Source of the DNA: Chitinophagaceae bacterium
Lineage (GTDB): Bacteria > Bacteroidota > Bacteroidia > Chitinophagales > Chitinophagaceae
Reading direction: 5' to 3'
NCBI GenBank assembly: GCA_016787085.1
Contig: JAEUVJ010000006.1
Span: forward strand, 23,824 to 87,823
DNA length: 64,000 bases
How positions within the stretch are numbered: the first letter of the stretch is position 1; every line of letters begins with the position of its first letter. The notes below the pieces were generated by a model that worked only from the letters and a program-made list of their open reading frames with translations, was not told the origin of the DNA and did no database searches. Positions 17,999 through 27,735 of the stretch are shown one piece after another. The position numbers were made by a program, and so were the translations under genes.

Positions 17999-20900
17999 AT
18001 GACAAGAATCTTAAAAAAAATGGCAACAGGTATCCTGGTACTGCTTGCCTGTTTTTCCTTTGATCAATTGTATGCCCAGAACCGGACAATCACCGGAACC
18101 GTTACTTCTTCAGAAGGGAACCAGCCGTTAGCGGGTGCGACAGTGACAGTAAAAGGAACAAAAACTTCTGCTGTTACAAACGACCAGGGCCAGTTCACAA
18201 TCTCTGTGCCTGGTAATGCGGCAACATTAGTGATCAGCAATGTCGGTTATGTGCCTTCAGAAGTTTCGATCGGTGGTAAGTCATCTGTGACGGTGCAACT
18301 TATAGCCGAGATCAAAACAGAAGAAGATGTGGTAGTGATCGGCTATTCTACCATTAAAAGAAAAGATCTTACCGGCTCTGTTTCTTCTTTGCCGGCTAAA
18401 CAATTAAAAGATGTTCCGCTGTCTTCTACAGCTGAAGCATTGCAGGGAAGACTGGCGGGTGTTCAGTTGAATGTGACCGAAGGAGCGCCTGGTGCAGATA
18501 TAATAGTCAGGGTGAGAGGCGGCGGCTCTATTACACAGGATAACTCTCCTTTATATATCGTTGACGGGGTACAGGTTGAAAATGCGTTAGCCGTTATTGC
18601 TCCGCAGGATATTGCGACGATAGATGTATTAAAAGATGCTTCTACTACTGCGATATACGGAGCCAGGGCTGCGAATGGTGTTGTGATCATCACTACTAAA
18701 ACCGGAAAACCCGGAAAAACACTGATTACATATAGTGGTCAGTTTGGTTCACGCAAACTGCCGCAGACCATGGACGTAATGAGTCCCTATGATTTTGTAC
18801 TATGGCAGTATGAAAGAAGCCGCAGCAGTGCTACTGATAGTTCCAGCTTTGCGCAAACATACGGGACTACCTGGGATACATTGGCCAATTACAAGAACGT
18901 ACCAATGATCAACTGGCAGGATGAGGTGTTTGGCAGAAGAGCCAAATACCAGAACCATAATGTATCGGTGAATGGCGGCAGCCAGACCACCAGCTTTAAC
19001 CTGAGCCTTACTTCCAACCGGGAAGAAGGAATACAGATCGAATCCGGTTTTGAAAGGAATATGGTGAACTTCAAACTGGATCATAAGGTTTCTGATAAAG
19101 TGAAGGTGGGTATGACCGCCCGTTATCTCGATCAGGAGATCCAGGGTATCGGCACGACCAATAGCGGTACACGTACCACTAACCGTCTTCGCCACGCCAT
19201 CAACTACAGGCCTTTTGAACTGGAAAGACCTGGTTTTGGAATTGATGACTTTGATGAGGCCTATTACCTTGCATCAGCCGGCGCTACCAACCCGGTATTG
19301 CTCACCCGTGCTGAATACAGGAGACAATACACGAAGGCCACTTACTTTACTGGCTATGTCAATTATAATATTGTAAGGAACCTGGTGTTCCGTTCTACCA
19401 TCGGATATGATAATGCCAATATCAGGTCTGATCTGTTTTATGGCAAGATCACCGGTACTGCCCGCAATTTTGCCTCATTGCCGGTAGCTTCTATCGGGCA
19501 GCAGAATAATAACCAGATCACGAACTCCAACACCCTGCAGTATACGCTGACTAATTTCAAGGAGCATCATGATATTTCCGTGCTGGTTGGGCAGGAAGTA
19601 GTGGATTATCGTTCTAAACAAAATGCGTTTGAGACCCGCTATTTCCCGGCTGATATCACGGCTGAAAAAGCGTTGGCCAACATGGGTCTTGGATCTGCCC
19701 CGTCAGGTTCGGCGCAACCTTTACCGACTTCATTTGAAGAGCCGCAGGCGAGATTGTTCTCCCTGTTTGGCAGAGCTACCTATGCGTATGATGATAAATA
19801 TCTCGCCAGTTTCAACCTGAGAGCAGACCGTTCTTCTAAATTCAGCGCTTCCAATGGTACGCTGGTGTTCCCTTCCGGCTCTGTAGCCTGGAGGTTCTCC
19901 AAAGAGAAATTCATGGATAATGTATCCTGGCTGAATGATGGTAAGATCAGGTTTGGCTATGGCGCTGCGGGTAATAACAGGATAGGCAACTTACTATACC
20001 TGCAATTATATGGAGTAACAGGCCAGTATGCATTCAACCATTCTATATTGCCAGGGCTTTCCCCGACAGCATTGGCCAATCCAGGTCTGCGGTGGGAAAA
20101 AAATACCAGCCAGAATATCGGTCTTGACCTTTCTATGTTTAAAAACAGGGTACAGTTTACGGTAGATGCATATAAGAATAAGGCCAATGACCTGTTGCTG
20201 GCCGTAGCTATACCACCTACAACAGGATATACGTCGCAGATACAAAACATCGGCTCTACTTCCAACAGGGGACTAGAGTTCCAGGTGAATACTATTCCCA
20301 TCCAGAAAAAGGACCTGACCTGGACATCGAACTTTAATATCTCTTTTAACAAGAACAAAGTAGAAAGCCTGGGAGGCATCCAGTCACAGACACGTAACTC
20401 AGGCTGGCAGGGTAGCGATGGTGTGGATGATTACATTGTAAAAGTAGGTTCGCCTGTTGGATTGATGTATGGTTTTGTTACTGACGGATTTTATAAGATC
20501 GAAGATTTTGATTATAACGCCACTACGCAGACCTATACGTTGAAAACAGGTATTGCCGCCAATGGCGTATATGGCACAGCCCAGCCCGGTATGTTGAAAT
20601 GGAAAGACCTGGATGGGGATGGAGCCATTACTGCTGACAAGGACAGGACAATTATCGGTAATGCCAATCCTGATTTCACCGGTGGCTGGTTCAATGAAGT
20701 ACGGTATATGAACTTTGACCTGAGCGTATTCGTGAATTTTGTAGTGGGGAATGATATTTACAATGCCAATAAACTGGAATGGACCGATGGAGCGTTTTCC
20801 AACCTGAATATGCTGGATATTATGAAAAACAGGTGGACCAACGTCAATGCACAGGGACAGGTAGTGAGAGATCCGGTAGAACTGGCCAAGCTGAATGAGA

Positions 20901-21211
20901 ATGCGCAGATATGGTCGCCGGTACGTGTGCAGCGCTGGTGGCTGCATTCATGGGCGGTAGAAGATGGTTCATACCTTCGTATCAACAACCTGACACTTGG
21001 TTATACGTTACCAGCCAAAGTGCTCAATAAATTCAAGATCTCGACATTCCGGGTATTCGCCACGATCAATAACCTGGCTACTATCACTAATTATAGCGGA
21101 TATGATCCGGATGTTACCGCCAGGAGAAGCGACCCGTTGACACCCGGTGTTGATTTTGCTGCTTATCCGAGGTCAAGGACATGGGCATTTGGTTTAAATG
21201 TTTCTTTTTAA
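17999..21211 (+). CDS. susC: SusC/RagA-family TonB-linked outer membrane transporter
   Basis: 1070 residues. Signal peptide to YAQ, then a carboxypeptidase-regulatory-like domain (about 30-110; ITGTVTSSEGNQPLAGATVTVKGT), then the plug with SSTAEALQGRLAGVQ, PLYIVDGVQV and the SusC hallmark LKDASTTAIYGARAANGVVIITTK, then a 22-strand barrel ending in GLNVSF with a terminal Phe. With the SusD lipoprotein encoded 20 bases later it forms the outer-membrane importer of pectin oligosaccharides; the substrate is inferred from the enzymes that follow. No extra signalling domain is present, so this is not an ECF-sigma-linked receptor. Confidence 0.96.
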   Translation: MTRILKKMATGILVLLACFSFDQLYAQNRTITGTVTSSEGNQPLAGATVTVKGTKTSAVTNDQGQFTISVPGNAATLVISNVGYVPSEVSIGGKSSVTVQLIAEIKTEEDVVVIGYSTIKRKDLTGSVSSLPAKQLKDVPLSSTAEALQGRLAGVQLNVTEGAPGADIIVRVRGGGSITQDNSPLYIVDGVQVENALAVIAPQDIATIDVLKDASTTAIYGARAANGVVIITTKTGKPGKTLITYSGQFGSRKLPQTMDVMSPYDFVLWQYERSRSSATDSSSFAQTYGTTWDTLANYKNVPMINWQDEVFGRRAKYQNHNVSVNGGSQTTSFNLSLTSNREEGIQIESGFERNMVNFKLDHKVSDKVKVGMTARYLDQEIQGIGTTNSGTRTTNRLRHAINYRPFELERPGFGIDDFDEAYYLASAGATNPVLLTRAEYRRQYTKATYFTGYVNYNIVRNLVFRSTIGYDNANIRSDLFYGKITGTARNFASLPVASIGQQNNNQITNSNTLQYTLTNFKEHHDISVLVGQEVVDYRSKQNAFETRYFPADITAEKALANMGLGSAPSGSAQPLPTSFEEPQARLFSLFGRATYAYDDKYLASFNLRADRSSKFSASNGTLVFPSGSVAWRFSKEKFMDNVSWLNDGKIRFGYGAAGNNRIGNLLYLQLYGVTGQYAFNHSILPGLSPTALANPGLRWEKNTSQNIGLDLSMFKNRVQFTVDAYKNKANDLLLAVAIPPTTGYTSQIQNIGSTSNRGLEFQVNTIPIQKKDLTWTSNFNISFNKNKVESLGGIQSQTRNSGWQGSDGVDDYIVKVGSPVGLMYGFVTDGFYKIEDFDYNATTQTYTLKTGIAANGVYGTAQPGMLKWKDLDGDGAITADKDRTIIGNANPDFTGGWFNEVRYMNFDLSVFVNFVVGNDIYNANKLEWTDGAFSNLNMLDIMKNRWTNVNAQGQVVRDPVELAKLNENAQIWSPVRVQRWWLHSWAVEDGSYLRINNLTLGYTLPAKVLNKFKISTFRVFATINNLATITNYSGYDPDVTARRSDPLTPGVDFAAYPRSRTWAFGLNVSF

Positions 21212-21230
21212 TCTCTAAAACGATTGTAGT

Positions 21231-23069
21231 ATGAAAAATAAAATTTATCAAACTATAGCCGCTACAGTACTGGTGATCGTATTGCTGTCAGCCATTGGCT
21301 GTAAAAAATATACCGAGGTGTCACCCAGGTCGCAGTACAGTGTTGACCAGGCTTTTTCAGACGTATCCAATGCATATAATGCATTGATCGGTGTGTATGA
21401 TGAACTACAGGGGGATAACGGATACGGTATCCGCATCAGTATGTATTATCCATATGATTCGGATGAGGGTATTGTGAGTGGCAATATAGATAACGGGAGA
21501 AGAGGTGTTGGCCGTTACCAGTTATTACTCACCAATGCAGAACTGACCAATCCCATACGCCAGCTTTATCGCGGAGTGGAGAAGGCTAATCTTTGTATCG
21601 AACAGATACCTTTAATGGCCCAGTATGATGGAGGTACTGATGCAGAAAAAAAAGAACTGAGACGTTTGCATGGAGAGGCATTAACATTAAGGGCACAATT
21701 CCTTTTTCAACTGATCCTGAACTGGGGCGATGTGCCGGCGCCTTTTACTCCGGCTTATAAACAACCGAATTTGTTCATACCCAGATCCGACAGGGATTCC
21801 ACGTATGATAAAATACTGGCCGACCTGGCTTTAGCAAAAACATTGCTTCCCTGGAGGCTGGAAGTACCAAGAAATGAGCGGCTCACCAAAGCGGTAGCGA
21901 TGGCGCTGCGGGCCAGGATCGCTTTGTTCCGCGGTGGATATTCATTAAGAGGTGTGGGATCTGCACTCGGCACAATGGAGCGCCGGGCAGATTACCTTAA
22001 CTATTATACTATTGCCAGGGACGAATGCACAGAGCTAATGGCAAACAGAACCCAGCATGATCTCAATCCCAGTTATGAGAATATCTGGAGAAGCGTGACT
22101 TCTTTTATCTATGATCCAAGAGCAGAAATAATTTTTGAAGTAGGCGCCGGTGGCGGTAATGGTAACAGTGATAGCCGTATGGGTAATTATGATGGACCTA
22201 ATCTAAGCAATGCATCCCGCTATGGCGCCGGTGGCGGCGGTATTGTGATGCTGCCTAATTATTATTATGCTTTTGATTCGGTAGATACGAGACGTGATGT
22301 CACGCTTACGCATTACCAGGTTACATCGGCTACCAATATCAAGAGCCAACGACGCCTCGGGGAGTTGAATACAGGGAAATACCGCCGTGACTGGAGAGTT
22401 CCGCTGTTACCCGGTACCGTATTGAATGTGGGATATAACTGGTGTATGATACGTTTTGCAGATGTACTGCTGATGTATGCCGAAGCTGTGAACGAGATCA
22501 ACAACGGACCTACCGCACAGGCTATCTCCGCTTTTGAAGAAGTAAGGAGAAGGGCCTATGCAGGTAATACAGGACTGATTGGCACTACGCCCACTGATAA
22601 AGCAGGTTTCTTCAATGCTATTGTCAATGAAAGATACCTCGAGTTTGGGCATGAAGGGATTCGTAAGTATGACCTGCTCCGCTGGAATTTATTAGCGACA
22701 AAACTGGCGGAGACCCGTACAAAGATCCAGCAGATACGTGACAGGGTAGCCCCCTATACTAATGTGCCGCAATATATCTATTGGAGAAATAACGGGGAAG
22801 AGATACAGTATTATGCCGGTGTAGGAGCGCCTGCCAATGCGCAGCCGTTCTGGAGACCGACACAGGTACCTTCTCCTACTACGGGATGGACAAGGGTGGA
22901 TTGGGCGCAACACCTGAATGCTAACGCCATTGATAATGGTACCGGCAGCAGGCCTTTATGGCAAGGGCTGGCATTCTTTTTCGTACCGGGTAAGAGCGAA
23001 CTCTATCCGTTTGATGCGGCAATGATCGCCAGTTACCAGGGGCAATTGCAACAGAACCCCGGGTATTGA
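21231..23069 (+). CDS. susD: SusD/RagB-family glycan-binding lipoprotein
   Basis: 612 residues. Lipobox LSAIGC followed by KKYTEVSP, a typical SusD start; TPR-like helices include AYNALIGVYDELQGDNGYG, HGEALTLRAQFLFQLILNWGDVPAPF and the C-terminal RFADVLLMYAEAVNEINNGPTAQAIS with NERYLEFGHEGIRKYDLLRW. It sits as a lid on SusC at the cell surface and binds the glycan. Followed by a stem-loop (23088-23141) before the enzyme genes, a common place for uncoupling high SusC/SusD expression from the enzymes. Confidence 0.95.
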   Translation: MKNKIYQTIAATVLVIVLLSAIGCKKYTEVSPRSQYSVDQAFSDVSNAYNALIGVYDELQGDNGYGIRISMYYPYDSDEGIVSGNIDNGRRGVGRYQLLLTNAELTNPIRQLYRGVEKANLCIEQIPLMAQYDGGTDAEKKELRRLHGEALTLRAQFLFQLILNWGDVPAPFTPAYKQPNLFIPRSDRDSTYDKILADLALAKTLLPWRLEVPRNERLTKAVAMALRARIALFRGGYSLRGVGSALGTMERRADYLNYYTIARDECTELMANRTQHDLNPSYENIWRSVTSFIYDPRAEIIFEVGAGGGNGNSDSRMGNYDGPNLSNASRYGAGGGGIVMLPNYYYAFDSVDTRRDVTLTHYQVTSATNIKSQRRLGELNTGKYRRDWRVPLLPGTVLNVGYNWCMIRFADVLLMYAEAVNEINNGPTAQAISAFEEVRRRAYAGNTGLIGTTPTDKAGFFNAIVNERYLEFGHEGIRKYDLLRWNLLATKLAETRTKIQQIRDRVAPYTNVPQYIYWRNNGEEIQYYAGVGAPANAQPFWRPTQVPSPTTGWTRVDWAQHLNANAIDNGTGSRPLWQGLAFFFVPGKSELYPFDAAMIASYQGQLQQNPGY

Positions 23070-23087
23070 TCAGAATTTTTTTATTGT

Positions 23088-23141
23088 AAGGCTGCTTGTC
23101 CGTTTGCTTCGTTTCCGGAGGCAATGAAGGAAAGCAGCCTT
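23088..23141 (+). other. Intercistronic stem-loop between susD and the pectate lyase gene
   Basis: AAGGCTGCTT (23088-23097) pairs perfectly with AAGCAGCCTT (23132-23141); an inner TCCG/CGGA pairing shortens the loop. No long T run follows, so it may be a partial terminator or an RNA-stability element rather than a full stop. Confidence 0.55.
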
Positions 23142-23172
23142 ATTCTTAACAGTATCGTCTGTTTGTTTAATA

Positions 23173-24606
23173 ATGAATATGAACCAGGTAAAGGGTTGGA
23201 TAATTTCGCTATCAATGACAGGAACATTATTGTCCTGCCAGGCGCAGAACAGATCATTACAGTCAGCTATTATTGATGAAAGGCCAGTTGCTTTCCCGGG
23301 TGCAGAGGGATTTGGTAAATACACCACAGGCGGCAGGGGTGGTAAAGTTTATATTGTAACCAACTTAAATAATGAAGGCCCGGGCAGTTTCAGGGAAGCG
23401 GCAGAAGCAAAGGAAACCCGGATTATTGTATTTGCTGTTTCCGGTACGATCCATCTTGACAGGTCTGTGATCATAAAAGGAAATGCCACTATAGCCGGGC
23501 ATACAGCCCCCGGCGATGGTATTTGCATAGCTGATAAATCCGTTGGACTGGGAGGAGATAATATCATTATCCGTTATATGCGTTTTCGTCTGGGCGACAG
23601 GTTGCAACGCCAGCGGGGTATGGTGGACGGCAGCGGCAGCGAAGATGCCTTCAGCGGCAGCGGCAAAAAGCATATTATCATTGACCATTGCACCTTTAGC
23701 TGGAGCAATGACGAATGTCTTTCTGTCTATAACGGGGACAGTACCACCCTGCAATGGAATATCATCGCCGAACCACTGAATTACTCCTATCATTTTGAGG
23801 AAGGCGATAAAGACTGGGAGCGTCATGGATATGGTGGTATATGGGGTGGCAGACATTTATCGGCGCACCATAATCTATTTGCCCATTGTAATAATCGCAA
23901 TCCGAGGTTCAACGGGATCCGCCAGGTAAAAGAAGAATTAGTGGATTACTGCAACAATGTGATCTACAACTGGGGTGGCAACAATATCTACGCAGGGGAA
24001 GGAGGCAATTACAACCTCAGCAATAACTATTTTAAATATGGCCCTTCAACCAATAAAAGCGTCCGTTATCGTATTGTGAGTCCCGGCAGAACGGATGTGA
24101 TCCCTTTTGGCAAATGGTATGTTGACGGAAATTATGTAGATGAAGCAAAGGATGTTTCCAAAAATAACTGGCTGGGCATTCACATGGGAAACGGCGGCAC
24201 GGAAGAAGATAAGCGCAATGCCGTCATCAGCAAACCGCATCCTGCACTTTTGATCAGTATGCAGACAGCCGAAGAGGCATTTGAATCGGTAATGAAATAT
24301 GCAGGAGCAAGTTTCAGAAGAGATACGCTGGATGAACGTATCATCCATAACGTACGGAAGAGAACAGGAAGCATTATTGATGTACAGGGAGGGTATCCGC
24401 ATCACTCACCTTTTGAAATGACCGTGAATGCATGGCCCGCTTTACGTACGCTGCCCGCTCCTGTAGATAGTGATAAAGACGGCATGCCGGATGAATGGGA
24501 GAAAAAGAACGGGTTGGATCTGTCAGACCCTTCCGATGCATCAAAGCTATCGTTGGATAAACAGTATACTAATATCGAAATGTATATTAACTCCCTGGTA
24601 AAATGA
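23173..24606 (+). CDS. Pectate lyase, polysaccharide lyase family 1
   Basis: 477 residues. Lipoprotein-type leader (GTLLSCQA) suggests cell-surface or periplasmic anchoring. FPGAEGFGKYTTGGRGG starts the right-handed beta-helix; AFSGSGKKHIIIDHCTFSWSNDE and HHNLFAHCNNRNPRFNG carry the conserved His/Asp-rich calcium region and the R-x-P-R catalytic-arginine motif of PL1. The end SDKDGMPDEWEKKNGLD is the calcium-binding tail seen in many Bacteroidota PL1 enzymes. It cleaves de-esterified homogalacturonan by beta-elimination, giving 4,5-unsaturated ends that the GH105 enzyme further on would remove. Stop overlaps the CE12 start (ATGA). Confidence 0.9.
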   Translation: MNMNQVKGWIISLSMTGTLLSCQAQNRSLQSAIIDERPVAFPGAEGFGKYTTGGRGGKVYIVTNLNNEGPGSFREAAEAKETRIIVFAVSGTIHLDRSVIIKGNATIAGHTAPGDGICIADKSVGLGGDNIIIRYMRFRLGDRLQRQRGMVDGSGSEDAFSGSGKKHIIIDHCTFSWSNDECLSVYNGDSTTLQWNIIAEPLNYSYHFEEGDKDWERHGYGGIWGGRHLSAHHNLFAHCNNRNPRFNGIRQVKEELVDYCNNVIYNWGGNNIYAGEGGNYNLSNNYFKYGPSTNKSVRYRIVSPGRTDVIPFGKWYVDGNYVDEAKDVSKNNWLGIHMGNGGTEEDKRNAVISKPHPALLISMQTAEEAFESVMKYAGASFRRDTLDERIIHNVRKRTGSIIDVQGGYPHHSPFEMTVNAWPALRTLPAPVDSDKDGMPDEWEKKNGLDLSDPSDASKLSLDKQYTNIEMYINSLVK

Positions 24607-25352
24607 GAAAAGCAATTTTATTGATACCAGCCTTATTGCTCCTTGCATTTTCATGGCCGGAGAAAAAGAAAATAAAAATATTCATTGCAGGTGATTCTAC
24701 GGCCAGTATAAAAGACACCAGGGCCCATCCCGAAACAGGTTGGGGAATGCCTTTTGTGTATTTCTGGGACTCTACCGTAAAGGTGGTGAACAGGGCGAAG
24801 AACGGAAGAAGCACCAGGTCATTCATGCAGGAAGGTTTGTGGAAATCCATTACCGACGAGGCTGGTGAAGGCGACTATGTACTCATCCAGTTCGGTCATA
24901 ATGATGAAGTACCGACCAAAAAAACATATACCACGGAAGAGGAGTTCCGCGGCAACCTGGCAAAGTATATTGCGGAAACAAGAAATAAGAAAGCGATACC
25001 CGTTCTCATTACCCCTGTGGCAAGAAGGAAATTTGATTCCACCGGTCATATAATCGGAACACATGATGTGTATTCACAGATCGTAAGGGATGTGGCGGCA
25101 AAAGAAAAAACAGTATTGATTGACCTGGACAGGAAAAGCCAGGCTTTGTACCAGCAATTTGGTGTGGAGTATTCAAAACTGTTATTCCTCCAATTAAAGC
25201 CGGGAGAGCATCCTAATCACCCAGATGGTAAGGATGATAACACTCATTTTAGTGAATTGGGCGGAAGATTGATAGCGCAGATCGTTTTAAAAGAAATAAA
25301 GGAACTCATCCCGGATTTAGCGGAAAGAGTGTACGCACCCGTAAAGAAATAA
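24603..25352 (+). CDS. Rhamnogalacturonan acetylesterase (CE12, SGNH fold)
   Basis: 249 residues with a signal peptide. SGNH blocks are FIAGDSTAS (nucleophile Ser), NRAKNGRSTRSF, IQFGHNDEV (Asn) and DNTHFSELGG (catalytic Asp-His), the arrangement of CE12 enzymes such as YesT/RhgT. It removes acetyl groups from rhamnogalacturonan I so that lyases and hydrolases can act. Translationally coupled to the pectate lyase gene by a 4-base overlap. Confidence 0.88.
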   Translation: MRKAILLIPALLLLAFSWPEKKKIKIFIAGDSTASIKDTRAHPETGWGMPFVYFWDSTVKVVNRAKNGRSTRSFMQEGLWKSITDEAGEGDYVLIQFGHNDEVPTKKTYTTEEEFRGNLAKYIAETRNKKAIPVLITPVARRKFDSTGHIIGTHDVYSQIVRDVAAKEKTVLIDLDRKSQALYQQFGVEYSKLLFLQLKPGEHPNHPDGKDDNTHFSELGGRLIAQIVLKEIKELIPDLAERVYAPVKK

Positions 25353-25368
25353 TTATTGTTATTAATAA

Positions 25369-26409
25369 ATGCCAACCCGGATGAGAAGATCACTTACGGT
25401 TTTATTTTATCTCCTGGTAGCGGCGCCCGGTTTACTGGCACAAACGGGTAATGCGCAGCAGTATAAGTATGTATTTACGGTAGCCAAAGACGGCACCGGG
25501 GATTATAAATATATACAGGATGCCATTGATGCCATGCGGGTCTTTCCATTAGCGTCGATCACTTTGTACATAAAGAACGGGGTCTACAATGAAAAGATCG
25601 AATTGCCCGCAAATAATACCGATGTAACTTTTATCGGGGAAAGCGTAGAGAAAACGATCATCACCTTCAACGATTATTCGGGAAGAGGCAAGCTGAATAC
25701 GTTCACGTCTTACACGGCAAAGATCTCCGGCAACCGTTTTGTAGCGGAGAATATCACGTTTGCCAATTCTGCCGGGCCGGTTGGCCAGGCGCTGGCGCTG
25801 TATGTTGATGCAGATAAAGCGGTATTTAAGAACTGCCGTTTCCTTGGCCACCAGGATACGATCTATACAGGTGGTGAAACAGCAAGACAGTATTTTGTCA
25901 ATTGTTACATTGAAGGGACCACCGATTATATTTTTGGCCCGGCTACGACCGTTTTTCAAAACTGTACGATACGTTCCAAATCGAACTCATTCATTACGGC
26001 TGCCAGTACCACCCAGGGAAAAAAATACGGGTATGTATTTCTTGATTGTAAGATACTGGCTGACTCCAATGTCACTAAACTATATTTGGGCAGACCCTGG
26101 CGGGCTTATGCAAAAACAGTTTTTGCCCGCTGTGAACTGCCCAAAGTAATCGCACCGGAAGGTTGGAATAACTGGGGCAATGCGGAGAATGAGAAAACAG
26201 CTTTTTATGCAGAATATAAAAGCATTGGTGAAGGAGCCGATGCAGGTAAAAGAGTAACCTGGTCTAAGCAACTGAATGATAAAGAAGCAAAAGATTATAC
26301 CCTGGAAAATATTTTTGCATCCGCTAACCCGTCAATGCCACGGGAAGCGGATTGGTTCACCCAGATACGGACAAAACCATTTGAATGGCCGAAAGAAAAC
26401 ACAAAATGA
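25369..26409 (+). CDS. Pectin methylesterase (CE8), copy 1
   Basis: 346 residues with a signal peptide ending near LAQTG. A beta-helix with the CE8 motifs: GTGDYKYIQDAIDAM, FLGHQDTIYTGG (Gln and first catalytic Asp), EGTTDYIFGPA (second Asp) and LGRPWRAYAKT (Arg, Trp). It hydrolyses methyl esters of homogalacturonan to prepare it for PL1 and GH28. One of three CE8 genes here; this copy keeps all catalytic residues. Ends in an ATGA overlap with the DUF1593 gene. Confidence 0.93.
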   Translation: MPTRMRRSLTVLFYLLVAAPGLLAQTGNAQQYKYVFTVAKDGTGDYKYIQDAIDAMRVFPLASITLYIKNGVYNEKIELPANNTDVTFIGESVEKTIITFNDYSGRGKLNTFTSYTAKISGNRFVAENITFANSAGPVGQALALYVDADKAVFKNCRFLGHQDTIYTGGETARQYFVNCYIEGTTDYIFGPATTVFQNCTIRSKSNSFITAASTTQGKKYGYVFLDCKILADSNVTKLYLGRPWRAYAKTVFARCELPKVIAPEGWNNWGNAENEKTAFYAEYKSIGEGADAGKRVTWSKQLNDKEAKDYTLENIFASANPSMPREADWFTQIRTKPFEWPKENTK

Positions 26410-27722
26410 GCCGGGTATTTAAGACAGTAAATATTTTTAGAAAATTCTTGCTGGGTTGTTTGCCTATGCTGGCTGTCGCATCGTTGAAAGCACAGAAGCC
26501 TGTACCTGTTAAGCCGCGTATTCTTATCAGCACAGATATCGGCGGCACCGATCCTGACGATAATCAATCGATCACCCATTTTTTGATGTACAGTCACCTG
26601 TTCCAGACAGAAGGACTGGTTTCTTCTCCTTCCTATGGAGCGGGTAATAAAAGTGAATTACTCCGCATGATAGATCTGTATGAGAAAGATATTCCTATGT
26701 TGATGAAGCATCAGAAAGGTTATCCTTCACCCGCTTCATTAAAAGCTGTGTGCAGGCAGGGAAGATTGGGTGCTGCGCCGTATAAAGGTTATACAACGGC
26801 GACTGAGGGTTCAAACTGGATCATCCAATGTGCTAAAAAGAAAAGCAAGCATCTACTTTGGGTTTTGGTCTGGGGTGGTTTGGATGATGTAGCTCAGGCC
26901 TTGCATGATGCCCCGGAAATTCAAACTAAGATCAAAGTGTATTGGATCGGCGGGCCTAATAAGAAATGGAGCGCTAATAGCTATGCATATATAGTTGCAA
27001 ATTTTCCCGGCCTTTGGTTTATTGAGTGCAATAGTTCGTACTATGGTTTCTTTTCGGAAGGCATACCTGACAGCGTAAGTAACAAAAGTTATTACGACAG
27101 GTACATTAAAAGTGCAGGCTATCTGGGTAAGGATTATAAGAATTATTATAAGGGTGCGGTAAAAATGGGCGATACTCCTTCCTTATTATATATGATGGAT
27201 GGTGACCCCAACGATCCATTCAAAGAAAGCTGGGGAGGTAGTTTTGAAAAGTTTGATCATAGCCCAAGGATCATCTTTGATCGCAATACTACACTTGCTG
27301 ATACAGTAGCAGTATGCTCGGTGGTAGAGTTTCATTTCAAAGGCCCGGTCATCAACATCCCGGCTGATTCATCCTGTTTTACCATGACTGTCCAGGCTAA
27401 GATCGGCGAGCAGAAATGGGCGGGCTTTTATCTCGGTAATGGCGACTATGCAATCAGGTATTGTCCAAAGCAAGCGGAAACGTTGACATATAAGATCACT
27501 TCACCCATTACTGGTTTTAGTGAACAAAGCGGGCAATTGGTAGTGGACAATATTTGGCCCGGCAAAAAAAGGTCAACTGACTACACAGTGGGTCCGAACT
27601 GGTTTACTGATCGCGGTGACAAAGAGCTTTTTGATGGAAATCTGCAGGGAGGAAAAACAGTATCGAAATGGCGCAATGATGTGTTGTTGGATTGGGCAAA
27701 GCGCTGGGCATGGTTACAATAG
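26406..27722 (+). CDS. DUF1593 nucleoside-hydrolase-like secreted protein
   Basis: 438 residues from ATG 26406, which overlaps the CE8 stop by 4 bases; an ATG seven codons upstream lies inside the CE8 gene and is less likely. After a signal peptide (LAVASLKAQ), the sequence ILISTDIGGTDPDDNQS resembles the Asp cluster that binds calcium in nucleoside hydrolases; then VLVWGGLDDVAQAL and a C-terminal beta domain typical of DUF1593 proteins. Members turn up in polysaccharide loci without a proven function. Here a role on a pectin side chain or glycoside is inferred from position only. Confidence 0.75.
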   Translation: MSRVFKTVNIFRKFLLGCLPMLAVASLKAQKPVPVKPRILISTDIGGTDPDDNQSITHFLMYSHLFQTEGLVSSPSYGAGNKSELLRMIDLYEKDIPMLMKHQKGYPSPASLKAVCRQGRLGAAPYKGYTTATEGSNWIIQCAKKKSKHLLWVLVWGGLDDVAQALHDAPEIQTKIKVYWIGGPNKKWSANSYAYIVANFPGLWFIECNSSYYGFFSEGIPDSVSNKSYYDRYIKSAGYLGKDYKNYYKGAVKMGDTPSLLYMMDGDPNDPFKESWGGSFEKFDHSPRIIFDRNTTLADTVAVCSVVEFHFKGPVINIPADSSCFTMTVQAKIGEQKWAGFYLGNGDYAIRYCPKQAETLTYKITSPITGFSEQSGQLVVDNIWPGKKRSTDYTVGPNWFTDRGDKELFDGNLQGGKTVSKWRNDVLLDWAKRWAWLQ

Positions 27723-27735
27723 AAATAAAATATAA

